From NCBI RefSeq assembly GCF_001651805.1, contig NZ_CP015839.1, forward strand, positions 3,658,001 through 3,722,000: a DNA stretch of 64,000 nt. The letters run 5' to 3'. A program made the position numbers and the translations under genes. The stretch comes from Marinobacterium aestuarii. GTDB lineage: Bacteria > Pseudomonadota > Gammaproteobacteria > Pseudomonadales > Balneatricaceae. The notes under the pieces were generated by a model that was not told the DNA's origin, did not search any database, and saw only the letters and a program-made list of their open reading frames with translations. Numbering within the stretch: position 1 is the stretch's first letter; the number at the start of each line of letters is the position of its first letter. Of the stretch, positions 27,224-34,872 are shown one piece after another.

Positions 27224-28402
27224 TTAAGACACAAACTCCGCCATCCGGCGCCGACTTACCATGCCGGTGAACTCGCCTTCCTCGTTGGTTACGCCGATTG
27301 GCTGGTCCTCCTTGCCCACCAGCAGGCGCGGCAACAGGGCTTCAAGTTCTGCGCTGTCGGGCACACAGTTCACATCGCTGACGTAATCGGCAATATTCCC
27401 CGCGCCTTCGCTCAGGGCCCGCTCGGCTTCGCCCAGGGTAATGATGCCCTTGAGGCTTTTGCCATCGAGCACACAGGCATAATCTGCATGGCGTTCGCGG
27501 ATCTTATCCAGTGCCTGCTGCGGCGACGTGCGCCCGGTCAGGGTCAGCAGAGTCTTGTTCACCACATGGGCGGCCGTAAGCACCTTGGTACGGTTAACGT
27601 CGTGCACGAAGGCCTCAACGTAGTCGTCCGCCGGGTGCAGCAGTATATCCTCAGGGTTGCCCACCTGAATCAGCTTGCCGTCGCGCAGGATGGCTATCTT
27701 GTCCCCCAGGCGCAGGGCTTCATCCAGGTCATGGGTAATGAAGATAATGGTTTTGTGCAGCTTGTGCTGCAGGCTGATCAGCTGATCCTGCATCTCGCGG
27801 CGAATCAGTGGATCCAGCGCCGAGAAGGCCTCGTCCATCAACAGTATTTCGGCATCGGTACAGAGCGCCCGGGCCAGGCCCACACGCTGCTGCTGACCAC
27901 CGGAGAGCTGCGACGGATACTGATCTTCGTAGCCGCCAAGGCCGACCGCATCAAGCCAGTGCATGGCCTTTTCCCGCACCTTGTCTTTGGAAAGCCCCTG
28001 AATGCTCAGGCCATAACCGACGTTCTCCAGCACGCTGTGGTGCGGCAACAAGCCAAAGCGCTGAAACACCATGGACATCTTGTGGCGCCTAAAGTCCTGC
28101 AGCTCTCTTGCGGAGAACTTCATTACATCCACGCCATCGACAAAGATATGACCCTGAGTGGGGTCGATCAGGCGATTAAAATGCCGAATCAGGGTCGACT
28201 TGCCGGAACCCGACAGCCCCATGATGACAAAGATCTCGCCCTTGTTGATATCCAGGTTAATGTTCTGCAACCCTAGGGTATGACCGGTGGCGGCGAGAAT
28301 TTCATCCTTGCTCTGGCCGGCTTCCACCATCGGGATCACGGATTCCGGCTTCTCACCGAACACCTTGAACAGGTTTTCTATCCTAACCAGAGGCTCAGCC
28401 AT
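27224..28402 (-). CDS. proV: Glycine betaine/proline ABC transporter ATPase (ProV/OpuAA type)
   Basis: 392 residues from the ATG at 28402, overlapping the upstream permease stop by 8 bp. Walker A GLSGSGKST is at 62-70, with QLSGGQQQR and ILLMDEAFSALDP, and the N-terminal insert IPMVEAGQSKDEILAATGH typical of ProV. The C-terminal ~110 residues form CBS repeats (CVLDGKSLKGIITLGEAE). It energises betaine or proline-betaine uptake. Order on the minus strand is binding protein, permease, ATPase, the reverse of E. coli proVWX. Confidence 0.93.
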   Translation of the reverse strand: MAEPLVRIENLFKVFGEKPESVIPMVEAGQSKDEILAATGHTLGLQNINLDINKGEIFVIMGLSGSGKSTLIRHFNRLIDPTQGHIFVDGVDVMKFSARELQDFRRHKMSMVFQRFGLLPHHSVLENVGYGLSIQGLSKDKVREKAMHWLDAVGLGGYEDQYPSQLSGGQQQRVGLARALCTDAEILLMDEAFSALDPLIRREMQDQLISLQHKLHKTIIFITHDLDEALRLGDKIAILRDGKLIQVGNPEDILLHPADDYVEAFVHDVNRTKVLTAAHVVNKTLLTLTGRTSPQQALDKIRERHADYACVLDGKSLKGIITLGEAERALSEGAGNIADYVSDVNCVPDSAELEALLPRLLVGKEDQPIGVTNEEGEFTGMVSRRRMAEFVS

Positions 28403-29294
28403 GATCAGTACCCTCCATGTGCTTCTGCGTGCGCTTGGCGTAGGCCTGGGAAACACGATCGAAGATGATCGCCAGCGCCACAATCGCCAGGCCGTTAAAC
28501 AGACCCAGGGTAAAGTACTGGTTGGTGATGGACTTGAGCACCGGTTGCCCCAGTCCCTTGACGCCGATCATGGAGGCGATAACCACCATGGCCAGAGACA
28601 TCATGATGGTCTGGTTGATACCCGCCATGATGGTGGGCATCGCCAGCGGTAACTGCACGCCCATCAGGCGCTGAGTGGGGCTGGCACCGTAGGATGTCGC
28701 CGCCTCCAGCACTTCGCGATCCACCAGCCGAATGCCCAGGTTGGTGAGTCGGATAACCGGTGGAATGGCATAGATGACTACCGCGATTACGCCCGGAATA
28801 CGACCAATCCCCAGCAGCATGACCACCGGTATAAGGTACACAAAGGCCGGCATGGTCTGCATGATATCCAGCATGGGGGTGACCGTGGACTGCACCCGAT
28901 CGGAGCGCGCCATCATGATGCCCACCGGAATGCCCAACGCAATCGACAGCATGGTACAGACGGTAATAATGCTGAGGGTACGCATGGTGTCTTCCCACAT
29001 GCCGAAATAGCCGATCAGCAGAAAGGACACAACAACCCCCAGGGAAAGCTTCCAGGAGCGGGATGCAAAATACGCCAGCGCCGTGATCGCGATAATAATC
29101 AGCGGCCAGGGCGTATTCAGCAGAAGTTTTTCAAACCAGATAAGAAAGGTGAGTAGCGGATCGAAGATGGCTTCGATACTTTCACCATACTCGCGGGAAA
29201 AGTCGCGGTAGGTAGCGTCGAGGGACTTGCGAATAGCCAGCAGGCCTTCGCGACTCATTTTGGGAAATTCGGTTAGCCAAGATTCACTGGCCAT
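28395..29294 (-). CDS. proW: Glycine betaine/proline ABC transporter permease (ProW type)
   Basis: 299 residues from ATG 29294 (AGGA upstream). The frame is open to 29327. A ~90-residue N-terminal part with one or two helices precedes the permease core. The EAA loop is VLEAATSYGASPTQRLMGVQLPLAMP. The last codons overlap the ATPase gene, indicating translational coupling. It forms the membrane channel of the betaine importer. Confidence 0.93.
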   Translation of the reverse strand: MASESWLTEFPKMSREGLLAIRKSLDATYRDFSREYGESIEAIFDPLLTFLIWFEKLLLNTPWPLIIIAITALAYFASRSWKLSLGVVVSFLLIGYFGMWEDTMRTLSIITVCTMLSIALGIPVGIMMARSDRVQSTVTPMLDIMQTMPAFVYLIPVVMLLGIGRIPGVIAVVIYAIPPVIRLTNLGIRLVDREVLEAATSYGASPTQRLMGVQLPLAMPTIMAGINQTIMMSLAMVVIASMIGVKGLGQPVLKSITNQYFTLGLFNGLAIVALAIIFDRVSQAYAKRTQKHMEGTDHG

Positions 29295-29375
29295 AAAGGA
29301 TATCCTGTGCTGTGGATCAGGCGACATCGCAGGCAGCCTCCCTGCGCCTGCGGTCTTTAGCGGTTACTCAGGTGA

Positions 29376-30374
29376 TTACAGCTTGCCGAGCGCATCCTTG
29401 ACCTTGGCGGCCACTTCGGGCTCCAGCCAGGCGGACCAGCTGCTTTCATTCTCCATCAGGTAGTGCTCCATGGCGATTTCGCCATCGGCCTGATTGTCTT
29501 CCATCCAGGCCAGCAGCTTGTTCAGATCGCCGTTGCTGAAAGATCGCGTGGCCAGGTATTCAAACTCCTTGGGGTGGCTTTTGGCGAAATCCGACGTGGT
29601 GTAACTGTACACCGGCGACTCGGGCCACATGGTCACCTTGGGCTCAAGACAGTCTTCCTTGGTGGTGCAGCTCAGAAAATGTTCCTTGTCGACCCCACTG
29701 CCAAAATCAACCTTCACCATGTCGTACTTGCCGAGAATAGCCGTTGGCGCCCAGTAGTAGCCCAGCCAGGCCTCCTCACGCTCATAGGCACGGGCAATGG
29801 AACCATCCAGCCCCGCCGCCGAACCCGGATCAATCAGTTCAAACCCGGCGTCTTCCAGCTTGAGGGCGCGGTACAGGTTATTCACCACCAGCTGGCAACC
29901 CCAGCCCGCCGGGCAGCCTATCAGGGCCGAGCGATCCGGATCTTCCGGGTGGATAAACAGCTTGGCGTTGGCTTTTACGCCTTCAATGGTGGCCAGGCTC
30001 GGGTCCTTGTCGACCATGTACTTGGGCACCCAGAGCGCTTCCTCGCCACCTTCAGACAGCACCTTGCCGGCTACCTGCAGTTGACCCTCGGCCACGGCCT
30101 TGTCCAGCGCGGCCTGGAATGAGTTGGTCCAGAGCTCAGGCGCTATATCCGGCTCCCTCTTCTCCATCATGGAAGTAGTGGTGGGCATGGTATCGCCGGG
30201 CACCAGCTCTGCGGCACAGCCAAAACCATGTTCAAGTATGAAACGGTCTATATTGGCGATCAGTGTCGCCGAACTCCAGTTCATGTCTGCGATCGTGACC
30301 TTGCCGCAATCTTCGGCGGCGAAGCCGGTGGATGCAGCCAGCATAAGCGCGACTGCTGCGAGAGACTTCTTCAT
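29376..30374 (-). CDS. proX: Glycine betaine/proline-binding protein (ProX type)
   Basis: 332 residues from ATG 30374 (CAGGAG upstream); the signal peptide MKKSLAAVALMLAASTGFAA is cleaved near AEDCGKVTI. OpuAC-type domain with DMNWSSATLIANIDRF, WTNSFQAALDKAV and GYYWAPTAILGKYDMVKVDFG; the Trp residues suit an aromatic cage for a trimethylammonium group. First gene of the operon, with an 81-bp gap to the permease gene. Confidence 0.92.
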   Translation of the reverse strand: MKKSLAAVALMLAASTGFAAEDCGKVTIADMNWSSATLIANIDRFILEHGFGCAAELVPGDTMPTTTSMMEKREPDIAPELWTNSFQAALDKAVAEGQLQVAGKVLSEGGEEALWVPKYMVDKDPSLATIEGVKANAKLFIHPEDPDRSALIGCPAGWGCQLVVNNLYRALKLEDAGFELIDPGSAAGLDGSIARAYEREEAWLGYYWAPTAILGKYDMVKVDFGSGVDKEHFLSCTTKEDCLEPKVTMWPESPVYSYTTSDFAKSHPKEFEYLATRSFSNGDLNKLLAWMEDNQADGEIAMEHYLMENESSWSAWLEPEVAAKVKDALGKL

Positions 30375-30876
30375 GGCGGACTCCTGTTTCATCAATTAGC
30401 ACTCGTCACTGAACAGCCTGAATCTCACACCCAGATTAGTTCCAAATCAGCAACAATGCGCCTGACGGTTTTATTGTTATAAGCTTAGACAATAAACAAA
30501 AATCAAACATTTACAACAAGTTACAAACATATTCATTGACGACAACAAACACTCTGCCTGTCGTCACGAGCAGACACTATATCATTTAAAAACAGAATAA
30601 ACACAGCTGCCCCGGGGCCTAAGCGGACCCAAGGCCTGCTCCCGGTAACCCGCGTCCCTGCGCGATACGCACCCTCTATCTTGCTGCACACAGGAGCGCG
30701 ACTCATTGAATCAGTGTGGCACAGAGTCCAGTCATTAGCCGTGCCACAGAAGGCGATTCGGCGCAGCAATAGCGCCTGCCGGCACCCGCCTGCGCCCTGC
30801 ACCTTGCCTGAAAACAGCGCTAGACGACCGGTCTAATTACACGTAGACTCGCCCCACTGACTACAGGATCACCGCC
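30375..30876. promoter_or_regulatory. proX-tetR divergent intergenic region
   Basis: 502 bp. The proX-proximal part (30430-30600) is AT-rich and contains the inverted repeat TTATTGT (30471-30477) / ACAATAA (30489-30495), a candidate operator or promoter element for the betaine transporter. The tetR-proximal end holds the operator at 30821-30835. No gene is seen. Confidence 0.55.
30821..30835. promoter_or_regulatory. TetR/NemR-type operator upstream of the regulator gene
   Basis: TAGACGACCGGTCTA: 5-bp arms TAGAC/GTCTA around GACCG. An identical 15-mer lies at 31771-31785 ahead of the aldehyde reductase gene, so the regulator very likely represses itself and that operon. Confidence 0.85.
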
Positions 30877-31476
30877 ATGACCGACCAAAGCACCGTCCGA
30901 CAGCATATTCTTGATGCCGCCAGGCCCGTGATCCTGCACAAGGGCTTCACCGCCGCCGGCCTGAGTGAAATTCTGCGCTGTGCCGCCGTTCCCAAGGGTT
31001 CGTTCTATCACTACTTCAAATCCAAGGAACTGTTTGGCGAGGCCATGCTGGAGGCTTACTTCAGCGATTACCTGGCCCGCCTCGATGGCCTGCTGACGGA
31101 TACCGGTGAGCCTGCCGCCCAGCGGCTGATGGGCTACTGGTCGCTGTGGATGGAAACACAGCTGGCCGAGGATCCGGTGGGCAAGTGCCTGGCGGTAAAG
31201 CTCAGCGGCGAGGTGTCGGATCTGTCCGAAGCCATGCGCTGCGCCCTGCACAAGGGTACCAGCCGTATTGTCGAGCGCCTCTCACGCTGCATTGAAGAGG
31301 GCCGCATCGATGGCTCGGTCAGTAGCAGCCTGTCATCCAACCAGCTGGCGGAAGCCCTGTACCAGATGTGGCTGGGCGCCACCCTGCTGACCAAGGTCCG
31401 CCGCGATGACAGCGCCCTTAAAACCGCCATGCACTCAACCCGCGCGGCCCTGGGGCTGGCAGCCTGTCGGACTTAA
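30877..31476 (+). CDS. nemR: TetR-family repressor, NemR-like
   Basis: 199 residues. The helix-turn-helix is in residues ~25-48 (FTAAGLSEILRCAAVPKGSFYHYF). The effector domain contains GKCLAVKLSGEVSDLSEAMR; Cys104 is at the position of E. coli NemR Cys106, which senses hypochlorite, methylglyoxal and quinones. The target genes downstream (aldehyde reductase, CurA-like reductase, DJ-1 protein) are the kind of electrophile-detoxifying genes NemR controls. Two identical operators support autoregulation. The symbol is by motif and context. Confidence 0.85.
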   Translation: MTDQSTVRQHILDAARPVILHKGFTAAGLSEILRCAAVPKGSFYHYFKSKELFGEAMLEAYFSDYLARLDGLLTDTGEPAAQRLMGYWSLWMETQLAEDPVGKCLAVKLSGEVSDLSEAMRCALHKGTSRIVERLSRCIEEGRIDGSVSSSLSSNQLAEALYQMWLGATLLTKVRRDDSALKTAMHSTRAALGLAACRT

Positions 31477-31797
31477 CACTGATCTACTGCGGAAAAACCG
31501 CCTTTGGTCATTTTTCGTGCTCTTTTTGACTCGTCGCAGGCTCCTCGGTCTTCGACCCCGCTAAAGCGGTTCTTTACACTGCGTTCCAAGTGTTAAATAG
31601 AACCACTATTTGCCTCAAAAGAGCTCAAAAACTGCCTCAAAACGGACTTTCCCTCGCTACGACCGGCCAAGCCCGACAGGCTGCTGGCCGACAACACGCG
31701 ATAAACACGCCCTTAAAAATACAGAGCACCGCCACCTTATACCGCTGGCGGTTATTTTTTACCTTATCATTAGACGACCGGTCTAATTGGAGCAAGC
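31477..31797. promoter_or_regulatory. tetR-yqhD intergenic region
   Basis: 321 bp with no gene. It includes a short hairpin (AAATAG/CTATTT around 31590-31610) within a TCAAAA-rich repeat-like stretch, and ends with the second TetR-type operator next to the ribosome site of the aldehyde reductase gene. Confidence 0.5.
31771..31785. promoter_or_regulatory. TetR/NemR-type operator upstream of the aldehyde reductase operon
   Basis: Second perfect copy of TAGACGACCGGTCTA, flanked here by T and A so the arms extend to 6 bp. It ends four bases before GGAGC, the ribosome site of the next gene, so a bound repressor would cover the promoter start region. Confidence 0.85.
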
Positions 31798-32955
31798 ATG
31801 AACAGCTTTAGTTTCTACAACCCGACCCGCATCATCTTTGGACAGGACAGCCTGTCCCAGCTGGACAGCCAGATCCCCCAGTCCGCCCGCGTGCTGATTC
31901 TGCTGGGCGGCAACAGCGCCCGCCACAACGGCACTCTGGACGAAGTCACCGCGGCCCTTGGCGAGCGGACAGTGTTTGAATTCAACGGCATTGAGCCCAA
32001 CCCCAGCTACGAGACCCTGATGGAAGCCGTCGCCCTGGTACGGCGTGAAAAGCTGGACTTCCTGCTGGCCGTCGGCGGCGGTTCGGTGATCGATGGCACC
32101 AAGTTTGTCGCCGCCGCCGTGCCCTTTGACGGCGAGCCCTGGGGCATCCTTGAAAGCGGTGGCCAGCGCATCGAACGGGCGCTGCCTTTTGGCACAGTGC
32201 TGACCCTGCCCGCCACCGGCTCGGAAATGAACAACGGCGGCGTAGTCACCCGTAAAGCCACCCAGGACAAGCTCCCGTTCCGCAGCCAGCATGTATTCCC
32301 GCAGTTTTCGGTTATGGACCCCACCAAGACCTATACCCTGCCGCCGCGCCAGATCGCCAACGGCGTCGTGGATGCCTTCGTGCACATTACCGAGCAGTAC
32401 CTCACTTACCCTGCCGGCGGCATGGCACAGGATCGCTTTGCCGAAGGCCTGCTGCAGACCCTGGTCGAGATTGGCCCCAGAGCACTGGAAACGCCGCAGG
32501 ACTATGAGACCCGCGCCAACCTCATGTGGGTGGCAACACTCGCACTCAACGGCCTGATCGGCGCCGGTGTGCCGCAGGACTGGGCAACCCACATGATCGG
32601 CCACGAACTGACAGCTCTCTACGATATCGACCATGCCCGCACCCTCGCCATAGTGCTGCCGTCCTTGCTGCAGGTGCAGCGAGAAGACAAGCGCGGCAAG
32701 CTGCTGCAGTACGCCGAACGGGTGTGGCATATCACCGAAGGTGACGACGACGCCCGCATCGACCAGGCCATTGCGCACACCCGTGCGTTTTTCGAAAGCG
32801 TCGGTATCGCCACGCGCCTGGGCGATTACGATCTGGGCCCCGAAGCGGTGGATGCCGTGGTCGCTCAACTCGACAAGCACGGCCTGACAGCCCTGGGTGA
32901 ACACAAGAACATCAACCTGGATGTCAGCCGCAGCATTCTGAACGCTGCGCTCTGA
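31798..32955 (+). CDS. yqhD: Iron/zinc-containing alcohol dehydrogenase, YqhD-like NADPH aldehyde reductase
   Basis: 385 residues, the length of YqhD. Nucleotide site GGGSVIDGTKFVAAA; metal ligands in GVVDAFVHITEQY and THMIGHELTALYDIDHARTL. YqhD reduces short aldehydes such as methylglyoxal, glyoxal and malondialdehyde with NADPH. It is the first gene of a three-gene unit behind a NemR-type operator. The assignment to YqhD rather than another butanol dehydrogenase rests on overall similarity and context. Confidence 0.9.
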   Translation: MNSFSFYNPTRIIFGQDSLSQLDSQIPQSARVLILLGGNSARHNGTLDEVTAALGERTVFEFNGIEPNPSYETLMEAVALVRREKLDFLLAVGGGSVIDGTKFVAAAVPFDGEPWGILESGGQRIERALPFGTVLTLPATGSEMNNGGVVTRKATQDKLPFRSQHVFPQFSVMDPTKTYTLPPRQIANGVVDAFVHITEQYLTYPAGGMAQDRFAEGLLQTLVEIGPRALETPQDYETRANLMWVATLALNGLIGAGVPQDWATHMIGHELTALYDIDHARTLAIVLPSLLQVQREDKRGKLLQYAERVWHITEGDDDARIDQAIAHTRAFFESVGIATRLGDYDLGPEAVDAVVAQLDKHGLTALGEHKNINLDVSRSILNAAL

Positions 32956-32996
32956 TCAGACCCCGGCCCCACCAAAAAATTTTAAGGAAAACGTCA

Positions 32997-34022
32997 ATGA
33001 CCACGAATACACAGAGCAACCGTCGCATCGTACTGGCCTCACGCCCCCAGGGCGCGCCTACGGCAGCAAACTTCCAGCTGGAAGAAACCGCTATCCCGGT
33101 ACCTGCCGCAGGCCAGGTATTGCTGCGCACCGAATACCTGTCGCTGGACCCGTACATGCGCGGTCGCATGAGCGATGGTCCCTCCTATGCAGAGCCCGTG
33201 GCGCTGGGTGAGGTCATGGTTGGCGGCACCGTCAGCCGGGTCGAGCAATCGATGCATCCGGACTTCAAGGTCGGTGATCGGGTACAGGGCTATGCCGGCT
33301 GGCAGGACTATGCGCTGTCCGATGGCACCGCCCTGGTCAAGCTCGCGCCTGATATGCAGCAACCCTCACAGGCACTGGGTGTGCTGGGCATGCCGGGCTT
33401 TACCGCTTATATGGGGTTGCTGGACATAGGCCAGCCCAAGGCCGGCGAAACTCTGGTGGTGGCTGCGGCCAGCGGTGCCGTGGGATCAGTGGTCGGCCAG
33501 ATCGGCAAGATCCTGGGCTGTCGTGTGGTGGGCATTGCCGGCGGCGCCGACAAATGTGGCTACGTCACCGACGAGCTCGGCTTTGATGCCTGCATCGATC
33601 GACGCGACCCGGACTTCGCCGCCCAACTGGCCAGCGCCTGCCCCAATGGCATTGATGTCTACTATGAAAACGTCGGCGGCGCCGTGTTCGATGCAGTACT
33701 GCCACTGCTCAATACCGGTGCCCGGGTACCCGTGTGCGGCCTGATTGCACACTACAATGACACCGAACTGCCCGCAGGTCCCGATCGGCTGGGCCTGCTG
33801 ACCCGTACACTGCTGGTGAAGCGTATCCGCATGCAGGGCTTTATCATCTTTGATGACTACGCCCATCGCTACCCCGAGTTCTTCACCCAGATGAACCAGT
33901 GGCTGCAGGACGGTCGCATCCAGTTTCGCGAAGACATTATCGACGGCCTGGAGCAGGCGCCCGAGGGCCTTATCGGTCTGTTACAGGGGCACAATTTCGG
34001 CAAGCTGATCGTACGGGTCTGA
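32997..34022 (+). CDS. CurA-like NADPH-dependent medium-chain reductase
   Basis: 341 residues of the zinc-independent MDR type (leukotriene B4 dehydrogenase/curcumin reductase family). Motifs: LSLDPYMRGRM, a Rossmann segment VAAASGAVGSVVGQIGKILG, and the closing NFGKLIVRV. Such enzymes reduce the double bond of alpha,beta-unsaturated carbonyls, which suits electrophile defence. It lies 41 bp after the aldehyde reductase gene with AAGGA before the ATG. Confidence 0.92.
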   Translation: MTTNTQSNRRIVLASRPQGAPTAANFQLEETAIPVPAAGQVLLRTEYLSLDPYMRGRMSDGPSYAEPVALGEVMVGGTVSRVEQSMHPDFKVGDRVQGYAGWQDYALSDGTALVKLAPDMQQPSQALGVLGMPGFTAYMGLLDIGQPKAGETLVVAAASGAVGSVVGQIGKILGCRVVGIAGGADKCGYVTDELGFDACIDRRDPDFAAQLASACPNGIDVYYENVGGAVFDAVLPLLNTGARVPVCGLIAHYNDTELPAGPDRLGLLTRTLLVKRIRMQGFIIFDDYAHRYPEFFTQMNQWLQDGRIQFREDIIDGLEQAPEGLIGLLQGHNFGKLIVRV

Positions 34023-34062
34023 ACCTGCCCCCAACCTCTTCACGACAAGGAACATGCATACA

Positions 34063-34743
34063 ATGAATATCCTGATAGTTTTGACCTCCCACGATCGCCT
34101 GGGCGACAGCGGCGAAAAAACCGGCTTTTGGCTCGAGGAGTTCGCAGCACCCTATTACAGCCTCAAGGATGCCGGCGCGACCCTGACCCTGGCCTCCCCC
34201 GCCGGTGGCCGGCCACCGCTGGACCCCAAAAGCGATGTGCCGGACTTTCAGACCGATGCCACCCGCCGTTTTGAGCAGGATCCCGGCGCCCAGGCGCAAC
34301 TGGCCACGACCCTCAAGCTCGGCACCATCAACCCCGCCGACTACGATGCCGTATTTTACCCTGGGGGCCATGGCCCACTGTGGGATCTGGCAGAGGATCG
34401 CGACTCCATTACCCTGATCGAAGCCCTGTACGGCGCAGGCAAACCCATCGCCGCCGTGTGCCATGCTCCTGCCGTGCTGCGCCACACTAAAACAGCGGAC
34501 GGCAAGCCCCTGGTAAACGGCAAAAAAGTAACCGGCTTTAGCAACAGCGAAGAAGAGGCCGTGGGACTCACCCAAATCGTGCCTTTCCTGGTGGAAGACA
34601 TGCTCAATGCCAACGGCGGCCTGTACACCAAAGCAGAGGACTGGCACTCCCACGTCGAAACCGACGGCCTGCTGATCACCGGGCAAAACCCGGGCTCATC
34701 TGAAGCCACGGCCCTGGCACTGCTAGCTGCGCTGGGCAAATAA
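34063..34743 (+). CDS. DJ-1/PfpI-family protein (Hsp31/glyoxalase III-like)
   Basis: 226 residues. The nucleophile-elbow Cys133 is in AAVCHAPAVL, with an acidic partner (Glu25/Glu26 in GFWLEEFAAP). The insertion SDVPDFQTDATRRFEQD marks the class near yeast Hsp31 and bacterial type 1 glutamine-amidotransferase-like glyoxalases. Likely converts methylglyoxal to lactate or deglycates protein. ATG 34063 is spaced 11 bases from AAGGA; the alternative ATG 34054 is too close. Last gene of the NemR-type unit. Confidence 0.88.
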   Translation: MNILIVLTSHDRLGDSGEKTGFWLEEFAAPYYSLKDAGATLTLASPAGGRPPLDPKSDVPDFQTDATRRFEQDPGAQAQLATTLKLGTINPADYDAVFYPGGHGPLWDLAEDRDSITLIEALYGAGKPIAAVCHAPAVLRHTKTADGKPLVNGKKVTGFSNSEEEAVGLTQIVPFLVEDMLNANGGLYTKAEDWHSHVETDGLLITGQNPGSSEATALALLAALGK

Positions 34744-34756
34744 CAACCAGACGTAA

Positions 34757-34798
34757 AAAAGCCCCGGCTACCTTTATGCAAAGGTAGCCGGGGCTTTT
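34757..34798 (+). terminator. Terminator of the electrophile-defence operon
   Basis: Perfect 18-bp stem (34758-34775 with 34780-34797; core GCCCCGGCTACC) with a 4-nt loop, A-run before and T-run after, 14 bp beyond the DJ-1 gene stop. Confidence 0.93.
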
Positions 34799-34872
34799 GT
34801 GTTATTCAGAAGATTGCAGCCAGTGCCTTAACGGCACCGCGCCCGCAGCTCCCGCTTTTTCTATCCTGGTGC

